Counted from the first letter of the stretch, positions 25,232 through 35,833 are shown. The stretch is DNA of 64,000 nucleotides from Labilibacter marinus (GCF_001659685.2 NZ_LXYE02000001.1:186001-250000), one strand, 5' to 3'. The notes: generated by a model from the sequence alone, not told the origin. Made by a program: numbers and translations.

Positions 25232-26215
25232 ATGTCAAACAACCAATTACTTTACTTAAAGTTCTTTTTAAGAACAACAAAAAAGAATCCTGAAAAAGGA
25301 ATGTTATACCTCAGGATATCTTATAATACCAAGCGGGTTGACTTTTCTTTTAACCAACCTATAAATGTAAATTCATGGAATTCGGCTAGTGAAGTAGTTA
25401 AAGCTTCAGAAAAGGAATATCAAAGAATAAACCGATCAATAGCTTCTGCTAGGAGTAAGATTCTAAGCATATTTGATAAACTGCGTTTTGAGGAAAAACT
25501 GATAACTCCACTTATTTTAAGAAATTATTACTTAGGTAATGTGGATAAAGGTAAAACACTCTTGGAATGGATTGAAAAGGATCCATTTACCAGGTATAAA
25601 CTTTCCTTTAAAAAGACAGAACGAACTTTTTTGACAGAAAAGGAACTTAATGTGATCGTAAATAAGAACTTTAATAACCAAAGGATGGAGTTCGTAAGAG
25701 ACATGTTCGTATTTGCTTGTTATACCGGTATGGCTTATATAGATGTTATGCAATTACGGCCAGAGAACATTAATATTGGTATTGATGGAGAATATTGGAT
25801 TTCGACCAAAAGAAAGAAAACAGAAGTTGATTTAAATATTCCTTAATTGCCTATTGCACTCGGATTAATAAATAAATATAAAGATCATCCACGTTCATTA
25901 TATAGAGAAAGTGTGTTTCCGCGCATACCTAACCAAAAGTTAAATAGCTATTTAGAAGAAATTGCAGACGTCTGTGATATCAATAAAGTATTGACATTTC
26001 ATATTGCACGACATACGTTTGCTACAACAGTTACTTTGAGTAATGGAGTGCCGATAGAAACAGTAAGTAAGGTATTAGGCCACACTAAGCTGTCCACCAC
26101 TATGATTTACGCAAGGGTTCTTAAGAACAAGATTAGTGAAGATATGAATACTTTAAAAGCTACTCTTCAAGCAAAGGAGAATAAGCCTGTTAAAAGAAAG
26201 AACTATAATACATAA
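25232..26215 (+). pseudogene. Tyrosine recombinase (integrase) remnant, doubly disrupted
   Basis: A Bacteroidota-type phage/ICE integrase broken in two ways. The arm-binding N-terminal domain is intact from MSNNQLLYLKFFLRTTKKNP to GKTLLEW, but the ~100-residue SAM-like core-binding domain is missing. The sequence jumps in frame from GKTLLEW to IEKDPFTRYKLSF, which is normally the domain's end. The catalytic domain then runs to an in-frame TAA at 25844-25846 (NIP*LPIALGL), where Leu is expected, and continues in the same frame to 26215. Tail residues are otherwise intact: His-x-x-Arg in FHIARHTFATT, LGHTKL, and the Tyr nucleophile in TTMIYARVL. The frame before MSNNQ starts only with TTG and was not used. 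The protein cannot function. Confidence 0.9.
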
Positions 26216-26495
26216 AACTCGAAAAATTCAATAAATGTCTTATGTAGAAAGGGAAATGTAACCAAGGATATAACTTACATTTTTTTTAATGAAATTGAAG
26301 AAATGAGCTTGCGGTATTAATACAAAAATCATGAAATACTAATTGGAATGATTGTTATCACAATAAATCCAAAAAAGGGTTTTTATTTTTGTTCAGGATA
26401 TCGAATTGCCTTGTGAATATCTCCAAAAATTCAATAACTTGTTCTAGATTTAAGTTTCTAGGCGCATTGAAACGAAGAAAATAAACAGAGTCTTT

Positions 26496-27635
26496 ATGGA
26501 TGTTGGAAATATGTTTAATATTGTTTTGTTGTTAGGAGCAATATTCTCGATTCTATTATCGTTTTATTTGTTTTTTTATCCGAGTAATTTTTTTGCGAAT
26601 AAAGTATTAGGGGTGTTGACCTTTTCGTGGGCGATCACTGATTTTGCCTTTATGATTCAATCCCCAGATTTTTTTGCTAAGTATCCTCACTTCTTTTTAT
26701 CTCTTGATATTTTTACTTTAATGTTTTTTCCTTTGATGTATATTTATATTAGAACATATTTATATGAGGATGCTCGTAAAGTAAAAAAGAATATAATGCA
26801 TTTTATACCAGCTATTTGTCATGTCATTGTGTTTATGCCATTCTTTTTAATAGGAACGGAGGAGAAAGCTTTAATGATACAAAGCAGAAGTTTTCCAAGA
26901 TGGTTAATGCCATTACAGTTGTTCTTTAATCTTGTAATTATAGGCCAAGGGATTATATACTCTATATTGTCATTAAGAAAACTTCATCATTTTCAATATT
27001 TTAGGATGGTTCATTTAACCAGATATCAGCTGAATTCTTTGAAATGGTTAAGAAACTTTGTAATTGTTAATATAATACTTTGGTTAATTGGTACTGCAGG
27101 TATTGTTATTGATGGATTTCAGGTTGACATCAATGTTGATTTATTTGCTGTGTTTTATTTGGGATTAACAGTTTTAACTATTGTATTAGGAATTTTTACT
27201 ATTAAAAGGCCAGAGTTTTTTGCAGAAGAAGAGGATATCGTTAAATATGTTTTTAACAAGCCAGCTGCAGAGAATAGAAAAATAGAAGAGGTGAAGCTAA
27301 GTGATAAAGATATTCTATTAGCGCATTTTGAAAAAGATAAACCGTATTTAAAGCCGGATTTAAAAATGCAGGATATTGTGGATTCAACGGGCTTTACATA
27401 TAAACGAATTTCGGAGATACTTAATGTAGAATTTCAAAAGTCATTTTTTGATATCATAAATGATTACCGAATGAAGGCTGTTATAGGATTAATACATGAA
27501 GGATTTCACAAACAACATACCTTACCTCATTTAGCCGAACAGGCTGGCTTTAATTCAAAAACCTCGTTTAATAGAATTTTTAAGAAGTATACAGGCAAAA
27601 CACCTACTGAATATATTCAGAACGAAAACCTATAG
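26496..27635 (+). CDS. Membrane-bound AraC-family transcriptional regulator
   Basis: A 379-aa protein with about seven hydrophobic segments in the first ~235 residues (IVLLLGAIFSILLSFYLFFY, LDIFTLMFFPLMYIYIRTYL, FVIVNIILWLIGTAGIVI, VFYLGLTVLTIVLGIFTI). A linker and a C-terminal AraC helix-turn-helix pair follow (KMQDIVDSTGFTYKRISEIL; LAEQAGFNSKTSFNRIFKKY with TGKTPTEYI). This layout, common in Bacteroidota, suggests direct membrane sensing coupled to DNA binding. It is the nearest regulator to the SusC/SusD/protease genes that follow in the same direction, so control of that locus is likely but unproven. Confidence 0.92.
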   Translation: MDVGNMFNIVLLLGAIFSILLSFYLFFYPSNFFANKVLGVLTFSWAITDFAFMIQSPDFFAKYPHFFLSLDIFTLMFFPLMYIYIRTYLYEDARKVKKNIMHFIPAICHVIVFMPFFLIGTEEKALMIQSRSFPRWLMPLQLFFNLVIIGQGIIYSILSLRKLHHFQYFRMVHLTRYQLNSLKWLRNFVIVNIILWLIGTAGIVIDGFQVDINVDLFAVFYLGLTVLTIVLGIFTIKRPEFFAEEEDIVKYVFNKPAAENRKIEEVKLSDKDILLAHFEKDKPYLKPDLKMQDIVDSTGFTYKRISEILNVEFQKSFFDIINDYRMKAVIGLIHEGFHKQHTLPHLAEQAGFNSKTSFNRIFKKYTGKTPTEYIQNENL

Positions 27636-28002
27636 AAATTTCCACTTCTAATAACTTATTAATACGATATCTTGTGTATGAAATTTACAGGTGTGTCTCA
27701 TAAAAAAGATATATTTCTTCATGATACCCTGTTTAAATACCATCGTGTCTGTTCGATTTCTGCATTTTTATGGCAAGAGTCTAGTAAAATAAGTTTCTAA
27801 ATAGTAAATCAATAATAATATCTCAACTATCAGGATTTTAGCTGATTATAGGTGTGTGTGCCAATGGGTACCACCTCTTATCCGTCATTGGGACATCTGT
27901 TTTTTTATTGGTTCGCCGCTTTTTGCATATGTTTTTATACTTGCAAACACACAGTTGTAAAAGGATTGTGGAACTAATTTAAATTTCTAAAAACAATAAC
28001 CG
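27636..28002 (+). other. Long 5' region before the lipoprotein/SusCD locus
   Basis: A 367-bp stretch without a coding frame. It contains a 6-bp inverted repeat CCAATG/CATTGG (27861-27866 and 27886-27891) in a comparatively GC-rich patch followed by T-runs, and TATACTTG (around 27936), a near match to a -7 element. These may form the promoter and leader of the lipoprotein gene; nothing firmer is visible. Confidence 0.4.
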
Positions 28003-29673
28003 ATGATGAAAAAACTATTACCATTTATTCTGATGGCTTTTTTAGCCTTTATGGGGAGTTGTGTCGCCGATGACATTGATGATTTGCAAGGACAAATTGA
28101 TGACCTAAATGAAAAAGTTGATGATTTAGAGCAGTCACAACAAGAAGCTCTATTAGCTGAAATAGCCAAACTGCAGGCTACAATTACACAAATGCAGACG
28201 GATATGGAAGCGGGAGATGCTGATTTAAACGATAAGTATACTTCACTATTAAGTAGTTTAGAGTTGTTAGAGACTGAAGTAGAAAATAATAACGCTGCTG
28301 TTTATTATGGCAATCTTTTAACGGATGCTGATTTTGCTGCGGTATTGGCTCAAGGAGCAACCATTGTAACAGGTAAAGTTATACCTACAACTCAAGGGCA
28401 TATTGATGCTATGGTAAATTTAAAGATGATTGGTGGCGATCTTATAATTAAAGGTGGTAACCAACTTTCTTTAACATCAGTCCAAGCTGTTGGTGGAGAA
28501 CTAGGAATTACAGGTGTTGATGGTACTGATGTGACAATAACATTTCCTTCATTGACTTCAGTTGGAGATGATTTTAGTGTTTATGAAAATGAAGGTTTAA
28601 CTAGTGTTACTGCTGATGCATTAATTCTCATTAACGGAGGTTTATCTGTATATATGAACACAGTTTTACAAAGCTTCTCTCTTACTGCGCTTGACCAGGT
28701 TGAAACTGTTGATATCAATGGTTATGATGAATCGCTTTGGGGCGCAGGTACCTTGAATTCAGTAGAGCTGTCATCAACGAATGTGAGTGGAGATGTTTAT
28801 GTACAGTATATTGCTGGAGGTACATTGTCATTGGGTAATGTTAATGGTAGCCTAAGCATCGAAAATACTGCAATTACAGAATTCATTATAACAGGATCAC
28901 TTATTGATGGTGACTTTAATTTTACATCAAATAGTGCTATAGCAAGTGTGGATGTTACTGCTTTAACTAAAGTGAATGGAGGTCTTAATTTTAGTTTTAA
29001 TGGAACTGGAGGTACAGGAATCTCGTCCACTTCAACTTCTGACTTTAGTACAAATTTTCCATCATTTGAGAACTTGGAGGAAATTAACGGAGATGTAGTT
29101 ATTTCTACGAATACAACAAAAAGCATAGAAGCTTTTAACTCAGTAACAACTTTTACTGGAGGCAAAATTGATATCCAAAGTAATGGTTTCGAAGTAGCTA
29201 TGCTAAATATCTTTAATGGATTAGAGTCTGGTGGAACATCAGCTTATTCTCATGTTAATGTTAGCGTATTTGGTAGCTATGCTTGGTTCGACTCTTTCGA
29301 AATGTTACAGAATGCTGGTGCAGTTATCTTGAATGTATCACCAACTATGGATCTATCTACATATCAATATGCAGATAACCTTCGTATAGATGGCTTTGAT
29401 GCGCTTACCCAAGCTACATCTATTGAACTTTATACGCCTAAGGCAACTGTATTCTCTGCATTCTCTGCATTGGATCATCTTACAGGATGGGGAACTGATT
29501 TAAAAGTAGAAATGCCAGACGATGCAACTATAGGATTCTGTAGTATGGAACCTTTCTTTACTAAATACAATTCAGATCCAACGAAGTACGTTGTTGAATT
29601 TAATCAAGGATGGGGCAATACGCTTGTACCTGAGGATGCAATCGATTTACTATTAGCACCATGTAATAATTAA
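28003..29673 (+). CDS. Surface lipoprotein with coiled coil and receptor-L-like repeats
   Basis: A 556-aa lipoprotein (MMKKLLPFILMAFLAFMGSC, Cys20). Residues ~22-95 form a heptad coiled coil (DDLQGQIDDLNEKVDDLEQS), which may trimerise or space the protein off the membrane. The rest is a chain of short beta-strand repeats with recurring phrases such as LKMIGGDLIIKGG, LTSVGDDFSVYENEGLTSV and LEEINGDVVIST. They resemble the receptor-L-domain or leucine-rich style solenoid found in Bacteroidota surface proteins. It is probably a substrate-binding or adhesion protein. It has its own terminator before the SusC gene, so it can be expressed separately. Confidence 0.85.
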   Translation: MMKKLLPFILMAFLAFMGSCVADDIDDLQGQIDDLNEKVDDLEQSQQEALLAEIAKLQATITQMQTDMEAGDADLNDKYTSLLSSLELLETEVENNNAAVYYGNLLTDADFAAVLAQGATIVTGKVIPTTQGHIDAMVNLKMIGGDLIIKGGNQLSLTSVQAVGGELGITGVDGTDVTITFPSLTSVGDDFSVYENEGLTSVTADALILINGGLSVYMNTVLQSFSLTALDQVETVDINGYDESLWGAGTLNSVELSSTNVSGDVYVQYIAGGTLSLGNVNGSLSIENTAITEFIITGSLIDGDFNFTSNSAIASVDVTALTKVNGGLNFSFNGTGGTGISSTSTSDFSTNFPSFENLEEINGDVVISTNTTKSIEAFNSVTTFTGGKIDIQSNGFEVAMLNIFNGLESGGTSAYSHVNVSVFGSYAWFDSFEMLQNAGAVILNVSPTMDLSTYQYADNLRIDGFDALTQATSIELYTPKATVFSAFSALDHLTGWGTDLKVEMPDDATIGFCSMEPFFTKYNSDPTKYVVEFNQGWGNTLVPEDAIDLLLAPCNN

Positions 29674-29692
29674 TAATTGTGTATTTAATAGG

Positions 29693-29726
29693 AATGTTAC
29701 ACCTGTAAAAGGGTGTAGCATTTTTA
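29693..29726 (+). terminator. Terminator after the coiled-coil lipoprotein gene
   Basis: 11-bp arms (29693-29703 and 29712-29722) with one G-U pair, then a T-run, 20 bp after the stop codon. Confidence 0.75.
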
Positions 29727-29822
29727 TAATCTGCACCCAATCTATACCCAATCTCAAACAAAGGCATTTTAAATACTAAGTAAAGTACGCTTATAATAAG
29801 TTGATGGAATAAATTTAATAAA

Positions 29823-32800
29823 ATGACGATGAAAAGAATTATAGGTGTATTACTATTACACTTGTTGTTAATAAGTTCTGTTTTTGCCCAAGCTTTTACT
29901 GTTGAAGGCGTAGTAACTGATGATACTGGCCAAGCTTTACCAGGTGTAAATATTTTATTAGAGGGCACACTAAAAGGAACTGTTACAAATATAGACGGTA
30001 GCTATCATATTGAATTACCATCTCACGAAGGAACATTAGTGTTTTCTTTTATTGGCATGAATGTGGTAAAAGAAAATATTAACGGTCGAGTACGTATTGA
30101 TGTTGTATTAACAGATGATAGTCAGCAGTTAGATGATGTAATGGTTGTGGCTTACGGTACAACTACAAAAGAGGGATACACAGGTGCAGCCGAAGTTGTG
30201 AATAAAGAAGTAATGGAGAACCGACCAGTTACTTCATTTGAAAAAGCATTGCAAGGAACAACTGCAGGTGTGCAAGTAGCCAGTAGTTCGGGGCAGCCAG
30301 GCAGTCAAGCTTCTGTAATCATAAGAGGTATTGGATCTTTAAATGCCAGTAGTTCGCCATTATATGTAATTGATGGTGTTCCTATGGCAGGTGGATTAAG
30401 TGATATTAATCCTAACGATATTGAAAGCCTTACCATCCTTAAAGATGCTGCAGCTGCTTCTTTATATGGCTCCAGAGCGGCCAACGGTGTTGTAATTATT
30501 AGTACCAAAAAAGGTGCAGCTGGACAAACGCGAATTTCCTTTAATAGTCAGGTGGGAGTTGCCTCTCGAATATCTAATGGTTATGAATTAATGAATTCAA
30601 CACAATTTTATGAACACTCATGGATGGGTTTATATAATTGGGGACTGTTATATGGTGATCATGACGATGGTAGTTCGTTTACGATAGATGATGCAAAGGA
30701 GTACGCTCATGAAAAAGTAGAGTCTACTGTTGGTTTTAACCCTTTTGGAGTAGAAAATCCGCTAGATGCTAATGGTAAATTAATACCAGGAACAAAAACA
30801 ATAACAGATACCGATTGGAGAGATGAGGTTTATAAAGTCGGGATCATTCAAAACTATAACCTTAATGTAGCTGGCGGAAACGATAAAACGGATGTTTATT
30901 TCTCCTTAGGTTATTACAATGATAGTGGAACTACATTAAGTTCTAATTTTACAAGATATACCAGCAAGATAAATGTTAATCATCAAGTCAATAACTTTAT
31001 TACAGCTGGAATAAGCAATAATCTTACTTATTCTGAAACTAATGCTCCTCCAGGAGGGAATGGTTTTGCAAATCCAGTACGTTCCGCCGAAGTGATTAAT
31101 GCGGCAACACCTGTTTATAATAATGATGGTTCCTATAATTGGGAGAATAAAGCTGTTTTTGATTTTAATCCTGTAGGACTGTCGGAGATGGACTTGTACG
31201 AATATCAGGATGTTCGAGGTCTTTTGAATACTTATATAAACCTCGATCTTTTACCAAGTTTGTCTTTTAGGTCAACAGGAGGTGTAGATTATTCTAATAG
31301 TAAAGGGGTTAATTATTATAATCCACACCATGGAAATGGAGCTGGAGTCAACGGAAGAAGTACGATGTCGAGTTCTGACAATATGATTCTAAGTATCTCC
31401 AATATTCTTAATTGGAAAAAAACGAATGATATATCAAGTTTTGATGTTTTAGGAGGACAGGAATTTACATCTGGTAAATATTCTTTCTTATCTGCTGGAG
31501 TTACTGATTTTCCAATTAGTGATTATCCTGATTTAAGTTGGGGAGCTAAGCCCGAGAATCCGAGCAGCGGACCTTCAGAATGGAGTTTGTTATCTTACCT
31601 AGGGCAGTTTAAGTATAACTATGGAGGACGTTATTATTTAAGTTCAAGTGTTCGTGGTGATAGAAGTTCACGATTTGGTGCCGACAATAAATGGGGAATA
31701 TTCTACTCTGTAGGTGCTAGTTGGAGAATTACTGAAGAGGAGTGGATGCCAGATTTAACTTGGTTAAATAATTTGAAACTAAGAGCTAGTTACGGAACTT
31801 CAGGAAATAGCTCAATAGGAAATTTTGCATCTCTAGGATTATATGGTAGTGGATCTAACTATGGAGGTTATCCAGGTATTGCTGCTGCTCAACCTGCAAA
31901 TCACGACTTAGCGTGGGAGTCTCTCGCTAACTTTAATGTGAGTTTAGAGGCGAGCTTATTCAAGCGATTGGATATAAATGTAGAGTATTATAAAAAAGAT
32001 TCTGACGGTTTATTATTTGGTAAACCTTTATCAGCTTCCAAGGGTTTTGGATCTATTATGACAAATCTTGGTGCTATGGTGAATCAAGGAGTTGAGGCTA
32101 CCTTGAATTACAAAGTAGTGAAGCAAAAAGATTTTAATTATACCATAAATTTCAATTTTACTGCTAATAGAAACGAGATACTTAATTTGGTTAACGATAG
32201 AATTGTTTCAGGTTCAAAACTTTTAGAACCAGGAGCAAGTCTGCACCAATTCTACTTACTGGAGTGGGCTGGTGTAAATCCTGACAATGGTAAACCAATG
32301 TGGTTTGTAAATTCACAGTCCGATGACAAAGAAGGTAACACCAGTACGGAATCTTCATATGTGGATCCACACGGAAGTGGTCGTGATGTAACGAGTAACT
32401 ATTCTGATGCAGAAAGAGTGAGAATGGGAACAGCTTTACCCGATTTCTATGGAGGATTAACGAATAGTTTAAATTATAAAGATTTTGATCTTAGTTTTTA
32501 TTTCTATTATAGTATTGGAAATCAGATTTATAATGATGATTATGCCGCCAGTATGCACGATGGAACGCAGGCTGGTAATAATTTGGCTACGGATGCTTTG
32601 GATGCATGGACTCCAGATAATCGTTATACCAATGTTCCGCGTTATGTAACCAATGGTATCGATGAAGGTAACCAGATGTCATCAAGGTTTTTAGAAGATG
32701 CTTCTTACCTGCGATTGAAAAATATCACTTTAGGTTATACACTTCCTCAGTCATTTGCTGCACGACTTCACTTGCAAGGTTTAAGAGCATTTATTTCAGG

Positions 32801-32924
32801 CGAAAATATGTTTACACTAACAAAATTCAAAGGATTCGATCCTGAAGCCGCATTGAATGGTCGTTTAAGTAATGCTATACCGGGGGTTAAGGTAGTTACT
32901 ATGGGACTTAAAATTGATTTGTAA
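29823..32924 (+). CDS. SusC/RagA-family TonB-linked outer-membrane transporter
   Basis: A 1033-aa protein: signal peptide (MKRIIGVLLLHLLLISSVFA, after a second in-frame ATG), carboxypeptidase-like regulatory domain (VEGVVTDDTGQALPGVNILL), a short linker with the TonB-box position (LDDVMVVAYGTT), plug domain and the SusC signatures SVIIRGIGSLNASSSPLYVI and ILKDAAAASLYGSRAANGVV. A ~750-residue barrel ends in VKVVTMGLKIDL. It imports oligomers across the outer membrane with the lid lipoprotein SusD, whose gene starts 17 bp downstream. With the linked secreted protease and no sugar-degrading genes, peptides (as in RagAB) are a more likely substrate than glycans. Confidence 0.96.
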   Translation: MTMKRIIGVLLLHLLLISSVFAQAFTVEGVVTDDTGQALPGVNILLEGTLKGTVTNIDGSYHIELPSHEGTLVFSFIGMNVVKENINGRVRIDVVLTDDSQQLDDVMVVAYGTTTKEGYTGAAEVVNKEVMENRPVTSFEKALQGTTAGVQVASSSGQPGSQASVIIRGIGSLNASSSPLYVIDGVPMAGGLSDINPNDIESLTILKDAAAASLYGSRAANGVVIISTKKGAAGQTRISFNSQVGVASRISNGYELMNSTQFYEHSWMGLYNWGLLYGDHDDGSSFTIDDAKEYAHEKVESTVGFNPFGVENPLDANGKLIPGTKTITDTDWRDEVYKVGIIQNYNLNVAGGNDKTDVYFSLGYYNDSGTTLSSNFTRYTSKINVNHQVNNFITAGISNNLTYSETNAPPGGNGFANPVRSAEVINAATPVYNNDGSYNWENKAVFDFNPVGLSEMDLYEYQDVRGLLNTYINLDLLPSLSFRSTGGVDYSNSKGVNYYNPHHGNGAGVNGRSTMSSSDNMILSISNILNWKKTNDISSFDVLGGQEFTSGKYSFLSAGVTDFPISDYPDLSWGAKPENPSSGPSEWSLLSYLGQFKYNYGGRYYLSSSVRGDRSSRFGADNKWGIFYSVGASWRITEEEWMPDLTWLNNLKLRASYGTSGNSSIGNFASLGLYGSGSNYGGYPGIAAAQPANHDLAWESLANFNVSLEASLFKRLDINVEYYKKDSDGLLFGKPLSASKGFGSIMTNLGAMVNQGVEATLNYKVVKQKDFNYTINFNFTANRNEILNLVNDRIVSGSKLLEPGASLHQFYLLEWAGVNPDNGKPMWFVNSQSDDKEGNTSTESSYVDPHGSGRDVTSNYSDAERVRMGTALPDFYGGLTNSLNYKDFDLSFYFYYSIGNQIYNDDYAASMHDGTQAGNNLATDALDAWTPDNRYTNVPRYVTNGIDEGNQMSSRFLEDASYLRLKNITLGYTLPQSFAARLHLQGLRAFISGENMFTLTKFKGFDPEAALNGRLSNAIPGVKVVTMGLKIDL

Positions 32925-32941
32925 TATTCTAAAGGTTAAAG

Positions 32942-34372
32942 ATGAAAAGTTCAAAACATATATATAGCTGGTTCAGTGTATTCGCATTATTTTTCTTCAT
33001 CACATCATGTAATGAAGAGTTGCTTAACCCTGAACCACAAACAGCGATTGAAGAAGAAGAAGTGTTTAAGGCTTATGAAACATCACAGGCCGCTTTGGTT
33101 GGAGTGTATGATCAATTAAGCAGTCCTGAATTTGAAGGTCTTTATGTGCCTATATTCGGTGATCTTGTTGGGGATGACTTAATGATCAGTCCAGATAATA
33201 ATTATAATTGGTTCGTTGCTGTTTATCAGATGAATATTTTACCCAATTATAGTGCTTCGGATTATCCATGGTGGGCAGGATATAAGGTGATATTCGATGC
33301 CAATAAAATTGTGGCTAATGCACAAAGTATTCCTGATGCCACATCAGATCAAAAGAACCGATTAGAAGGGGAAGCCAAGGCGATGCGGGCATTTGTAATG
33401 CTTAAGTTGGTTCAGATGTTTGCTCCATCGTACATTTCCAATCCTGAAGCTCCGTCCATTTTATTGGCAACAGAGCCGCTTTTGCATAATGATGCCGACT
33501 TATCACGAGCTCCATTATCTGAGGTTTATGCTCAGATGGAAGCTGATTTATTATCGGCTATTAATCTCTTGGAGTATCGTGATGATATAGATGATAAAGG
33601 TTTCTTTGATAAAAGAGCTGCACAGGCCATTTTGGCACGCGTATATTTAAATATGCAGCAGTGGGAAAAAGCCAGGGATATGGCAGTTGAAGCTTATACA
33701 GATGTAGATTTGGTTGCTGTGGCGAATTTATTTGATGGTTTTTATTATCGTAATTCCGAAACCATATTTACAGTTGCTTATACTCAGGAGGATAATAATA
33801 CCTACTTAACTATTCCATCTTTTTATTATCCAATCTATGGTTACAGTTCAATGCGAGCTAACAACAAGTTTGTAGATCTATTTTCTAGTAATGATGTACG
33901 TTCTAACTATTTTTTAATAGAACCAGAAATTGATAAGGATCGCAATTTGATTCTAAAATTCTTACATAATCAATCTGTAGGTAATGCCGAACGTATTAGT
34001 ATTCGAGCTTCCGAGATGTACTTGATTGCAGCAGAATGTGAGGCTGAACTAGGAAATAATAAAGAAGCTCAGGATGCACTTTATACAATTCAGTCCAGAG
34101 CTAACCCGAGTGTCGTAAAAAGTACAGCTACGGGTCAGGACTTGGTGGATGAAATACTAGTGGAGAGACGAAAAGAACTGTTTGGAGAAGGTTTTAGGTG
34201 GAATGATATAAAAAGAAGACAAAGTCGATTTATAAGAGAGGGTGATCATTGGGTAAAGTTTGATTTTAGTGCTGAAGATGAGGATGATTATCGCTTAACC
34301 TACCCTATACCACAATCAGAGATTGATAACAATGTAGAGTTGACTAATGAGGATCAAAATATTGGTTACTAG
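32942..34372 (+). CDS. SusD/RagB-family nutrient-binding lipoprotein
   Basis: A 476-aa lipoprotein with signal ending FFFITSC. The family start NEELLNPEPQTAIEEEEVFK is followed by the helical TPR-like scaffold (RLEGEAKAMRAFVMLKLVQM, FDKRAAQAILARVYLNMQQW, ISIRASEMYLIAAECEAELG) and the C-terminal ERRKELFGEGFRWNDIKRRQ plus YPIPQSEIDNN signatures. It should cap the SusC pore and bind the substrate at the cell surface. Length is slightly short but complete for the peptide-type members. It lies between SusC and a FISUMP lipoprotein with short gaps, forming one operon. Confidence 0.95.
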   Translation: MKSSKHIYSWFSVFALFFFITSCNEELLNPEPQTAIEEEEVFKAYETSQAALVGVYDQLSSPEFEGLYVPIFGDLVGDDLMISPDNNYNWFVAVYQMNILPNYSASDYPWWAGYKVIFDANKIVANAQSIPDATSDQKNRLEGEAKAMRAFVMLKLVQMFAPSYISNPEAPSILLATEPLLHNDADLSRAPLSEVYAQMEADLLSAINLLEYRDDIDDKGFFDKRAAQAILARVYLNMQQWEKARDMAVEAYTDVDLVAVANLFDGFYYRNSETIFTVAYTQEDNNTYLTIPSFYYPIYGYSSMRANNKFVDLFSSNDVRSNYFLIEPEIDKDRNLILKFLHNQSVGNAERISIRASEMYLIAAECEAELGNNKEAQDALYTIQSRANPSVVKSTATGQDLVDEILVERRKELFGEGFRWNDIKRRQSRFIREGDHWVKFDFSAEDEDDYRLTYPIPQSEIDNNVELTNEDQNIGY

Positions 34373-34393
34373 TAAAAAATAATACTGTTCGAT

Positions 34394-35833
34394 ATGAAAT
34401 ATAGAACTCTAAAGTCTTTATTGCTTTTGCTAGCGATTATAGCTATTGCAGGTTGTAGTAAAGATGAGGAACCGATTATACTTAATCCAGTTGCAGGAAC
34501 GAATTTATTGGATGTTGAGAACGAAGGATATGTTGTTGAATTAAACGCAGTACCTGCTCCAAAAGGGCAACAGGGTACTTGGCGAGTGTATATAGGAGAA
34601 AATGGTCGATTTGAAAACGTAAATGATCCTAAAACCAATTTTTATGGTGAGCCAGGAGAAAAGTATGTGTTGGCCTGGGAATTAAGTGAGCGAGGGGAGT
34701 ATAAATCGGCTTCAATTGATGTGTCATTTAAACCATTAAATCCCATCATAACAAGTATTCCTCAAGATACACTTCATAATAATATCTCGTTTTATCTCGA
34801 AGCTGAAGCACCGCGTTTTGGCGCTAAAGGGCAATGGAGTATTGTGAGTGGAGATGGTGCTGAAATTGTTGGTGAGGAAAACAATGAGTCCGTTTTTATT
34901 GGAGATAAATTTAATGAATACACTTTGCGTTGGACACTAAGTTATGGATCAAAAGAAGCTTTTAAAGAAATACAGTTTGTTACCGATGAACTAAAGGCCT
35001 TTGCAGGAGAAGATAACTTGGACATTGTTGCCTCAAAAACAGCGAAGACCAAGTTTTTCACGCTCGAAGGTTTTTTACCTGCCGGAGCAACTGGAAATTG
35101 GAACATTATAAAGGGACAACAAGGTACTGTGCATTCCGAAGCAATTGATAATTCTCTATTTGAAGGGCTTGCTGATACTGCATATACCTTAACGTGGACT
35201 GTAGATTTGGCTGGTTTGCAATCAGTTGATACCGTTGATCTACGCTTCAGAGGTAAGTGGGGCATGTGGATTGATGAGCGAGATGGTCAGAGCTATCGAT
35301 TTACCGTAGTAAATGGCCTGGAATGGATGGCTGATAATTATAACTATGCAGAGGAGCCTGGTTATGGTTCGTGGTATTATGGTCACGATGAAAGAAGTAT
35401 TGTGGAGGATGGTCATCCCTTAGAAAATGAAGATGAGCGAAAATACTATGGGCGCTTATACGACTGGCATAATGCAATGGATAATGCACCTGAAGGGTGG
35501 CGCTTGCCAAGTGGTATGGAGTTCAATAACATGGTTGTTGCTTTGGGGGGAGATTTATATGCAGATCCAAAAATTAAAGAAGGTGGAGATACTGGGATCG
35601 ATCTAAATTATGCTGGATACTATAATTTGGCAATTCCATCCGACCCATCTTTTAGGAATTCTTTTGTGGGTCAGGATAAATCGGGATTATACTGGCTGAG
35701 TGATTATACTGAAATATATGATTATGCTTCCGTATTTGAAGTAACATCTAGTTCTGCTACTCCAGGTTCAGGATATCTTCCTACCAAATTTTTTAAGTTA
35801 TCAGTGAGATATGTGCGCGAGATTCAGGAGTAA
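34394..35833 (+). CDS. FISUMP-domain surface lipoprotein
   Basis: A 479-aa lipoprotein (LLLLLAIIAIAGC lipobox). Residues ~25-285 comprise about three PKD/Ig-like beta-domains with a repeated phrase on the theme of KGQWSIVSGDGAEIVG and TGNWNIIKGQQGTV, each closing with YTLTW or YTLRW. The last ~190 residues are a FISUMP domain (Fibrobacter succinogenes major paralogue type: DGQSYRFTVVNGLEWMADNY, YYGRLYDWHNAMDNAPEGWR, LPSGMEFNNMV). FISUMP proteins are surface-exposed and thought to bind substrate. Its place directly after SusC and SusD suggests the SusE/F-like accessory binding role of this transport system. Confidence 0.9.
   Translation: MKYRTLKSLLLLLAIIAIAGCSKDEEPIILNPVAGTNLLDVENEGYVVELNAVPAPKGQQGTWRVYIGENGRFENVNDPKTNFYGEPGEKYVLAWELSERGEYKSASIDVSFKPLNPIITSIPQDTLHNNISFYLEAEAPRFGAKGQWSIVSGDGAEIVGEENNESVFIGDKFNEYTLRWTLSYGSKEAFKEIQFVTDELKAFAGEDNLDIVASKTAKTKFFTLEGFLPAGATGNWNIIKGQQGTVHSEAIDNSLFEGLADTAYTLTWTVDLAGLQSVDTVDLRFRGKWGMWIDERDGQSYRFTVVNGLEWMADNYNYAEEPGYGSWYYGHDERSIVEDGHPLENEDERKYYGRLYDWHNAMDNAPEGWRLPSGMEFNNMVVALGGDLYADPKIKEGGDTGIDLNYAGYYNLAIPSDPSFRNSFVGQDKSGLYWLSDYTEIYDYASVFEVTSSSATPGSGYLPTKFFKLSVRYVREIQE

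Noticed and set aside
28797-29165. 122-codon minus-strand frame inside the coiled-coil lipoprotein gene
   Set aside because: Composition reflects the antisense of repeat-rich coding DNA; no start context or domain.
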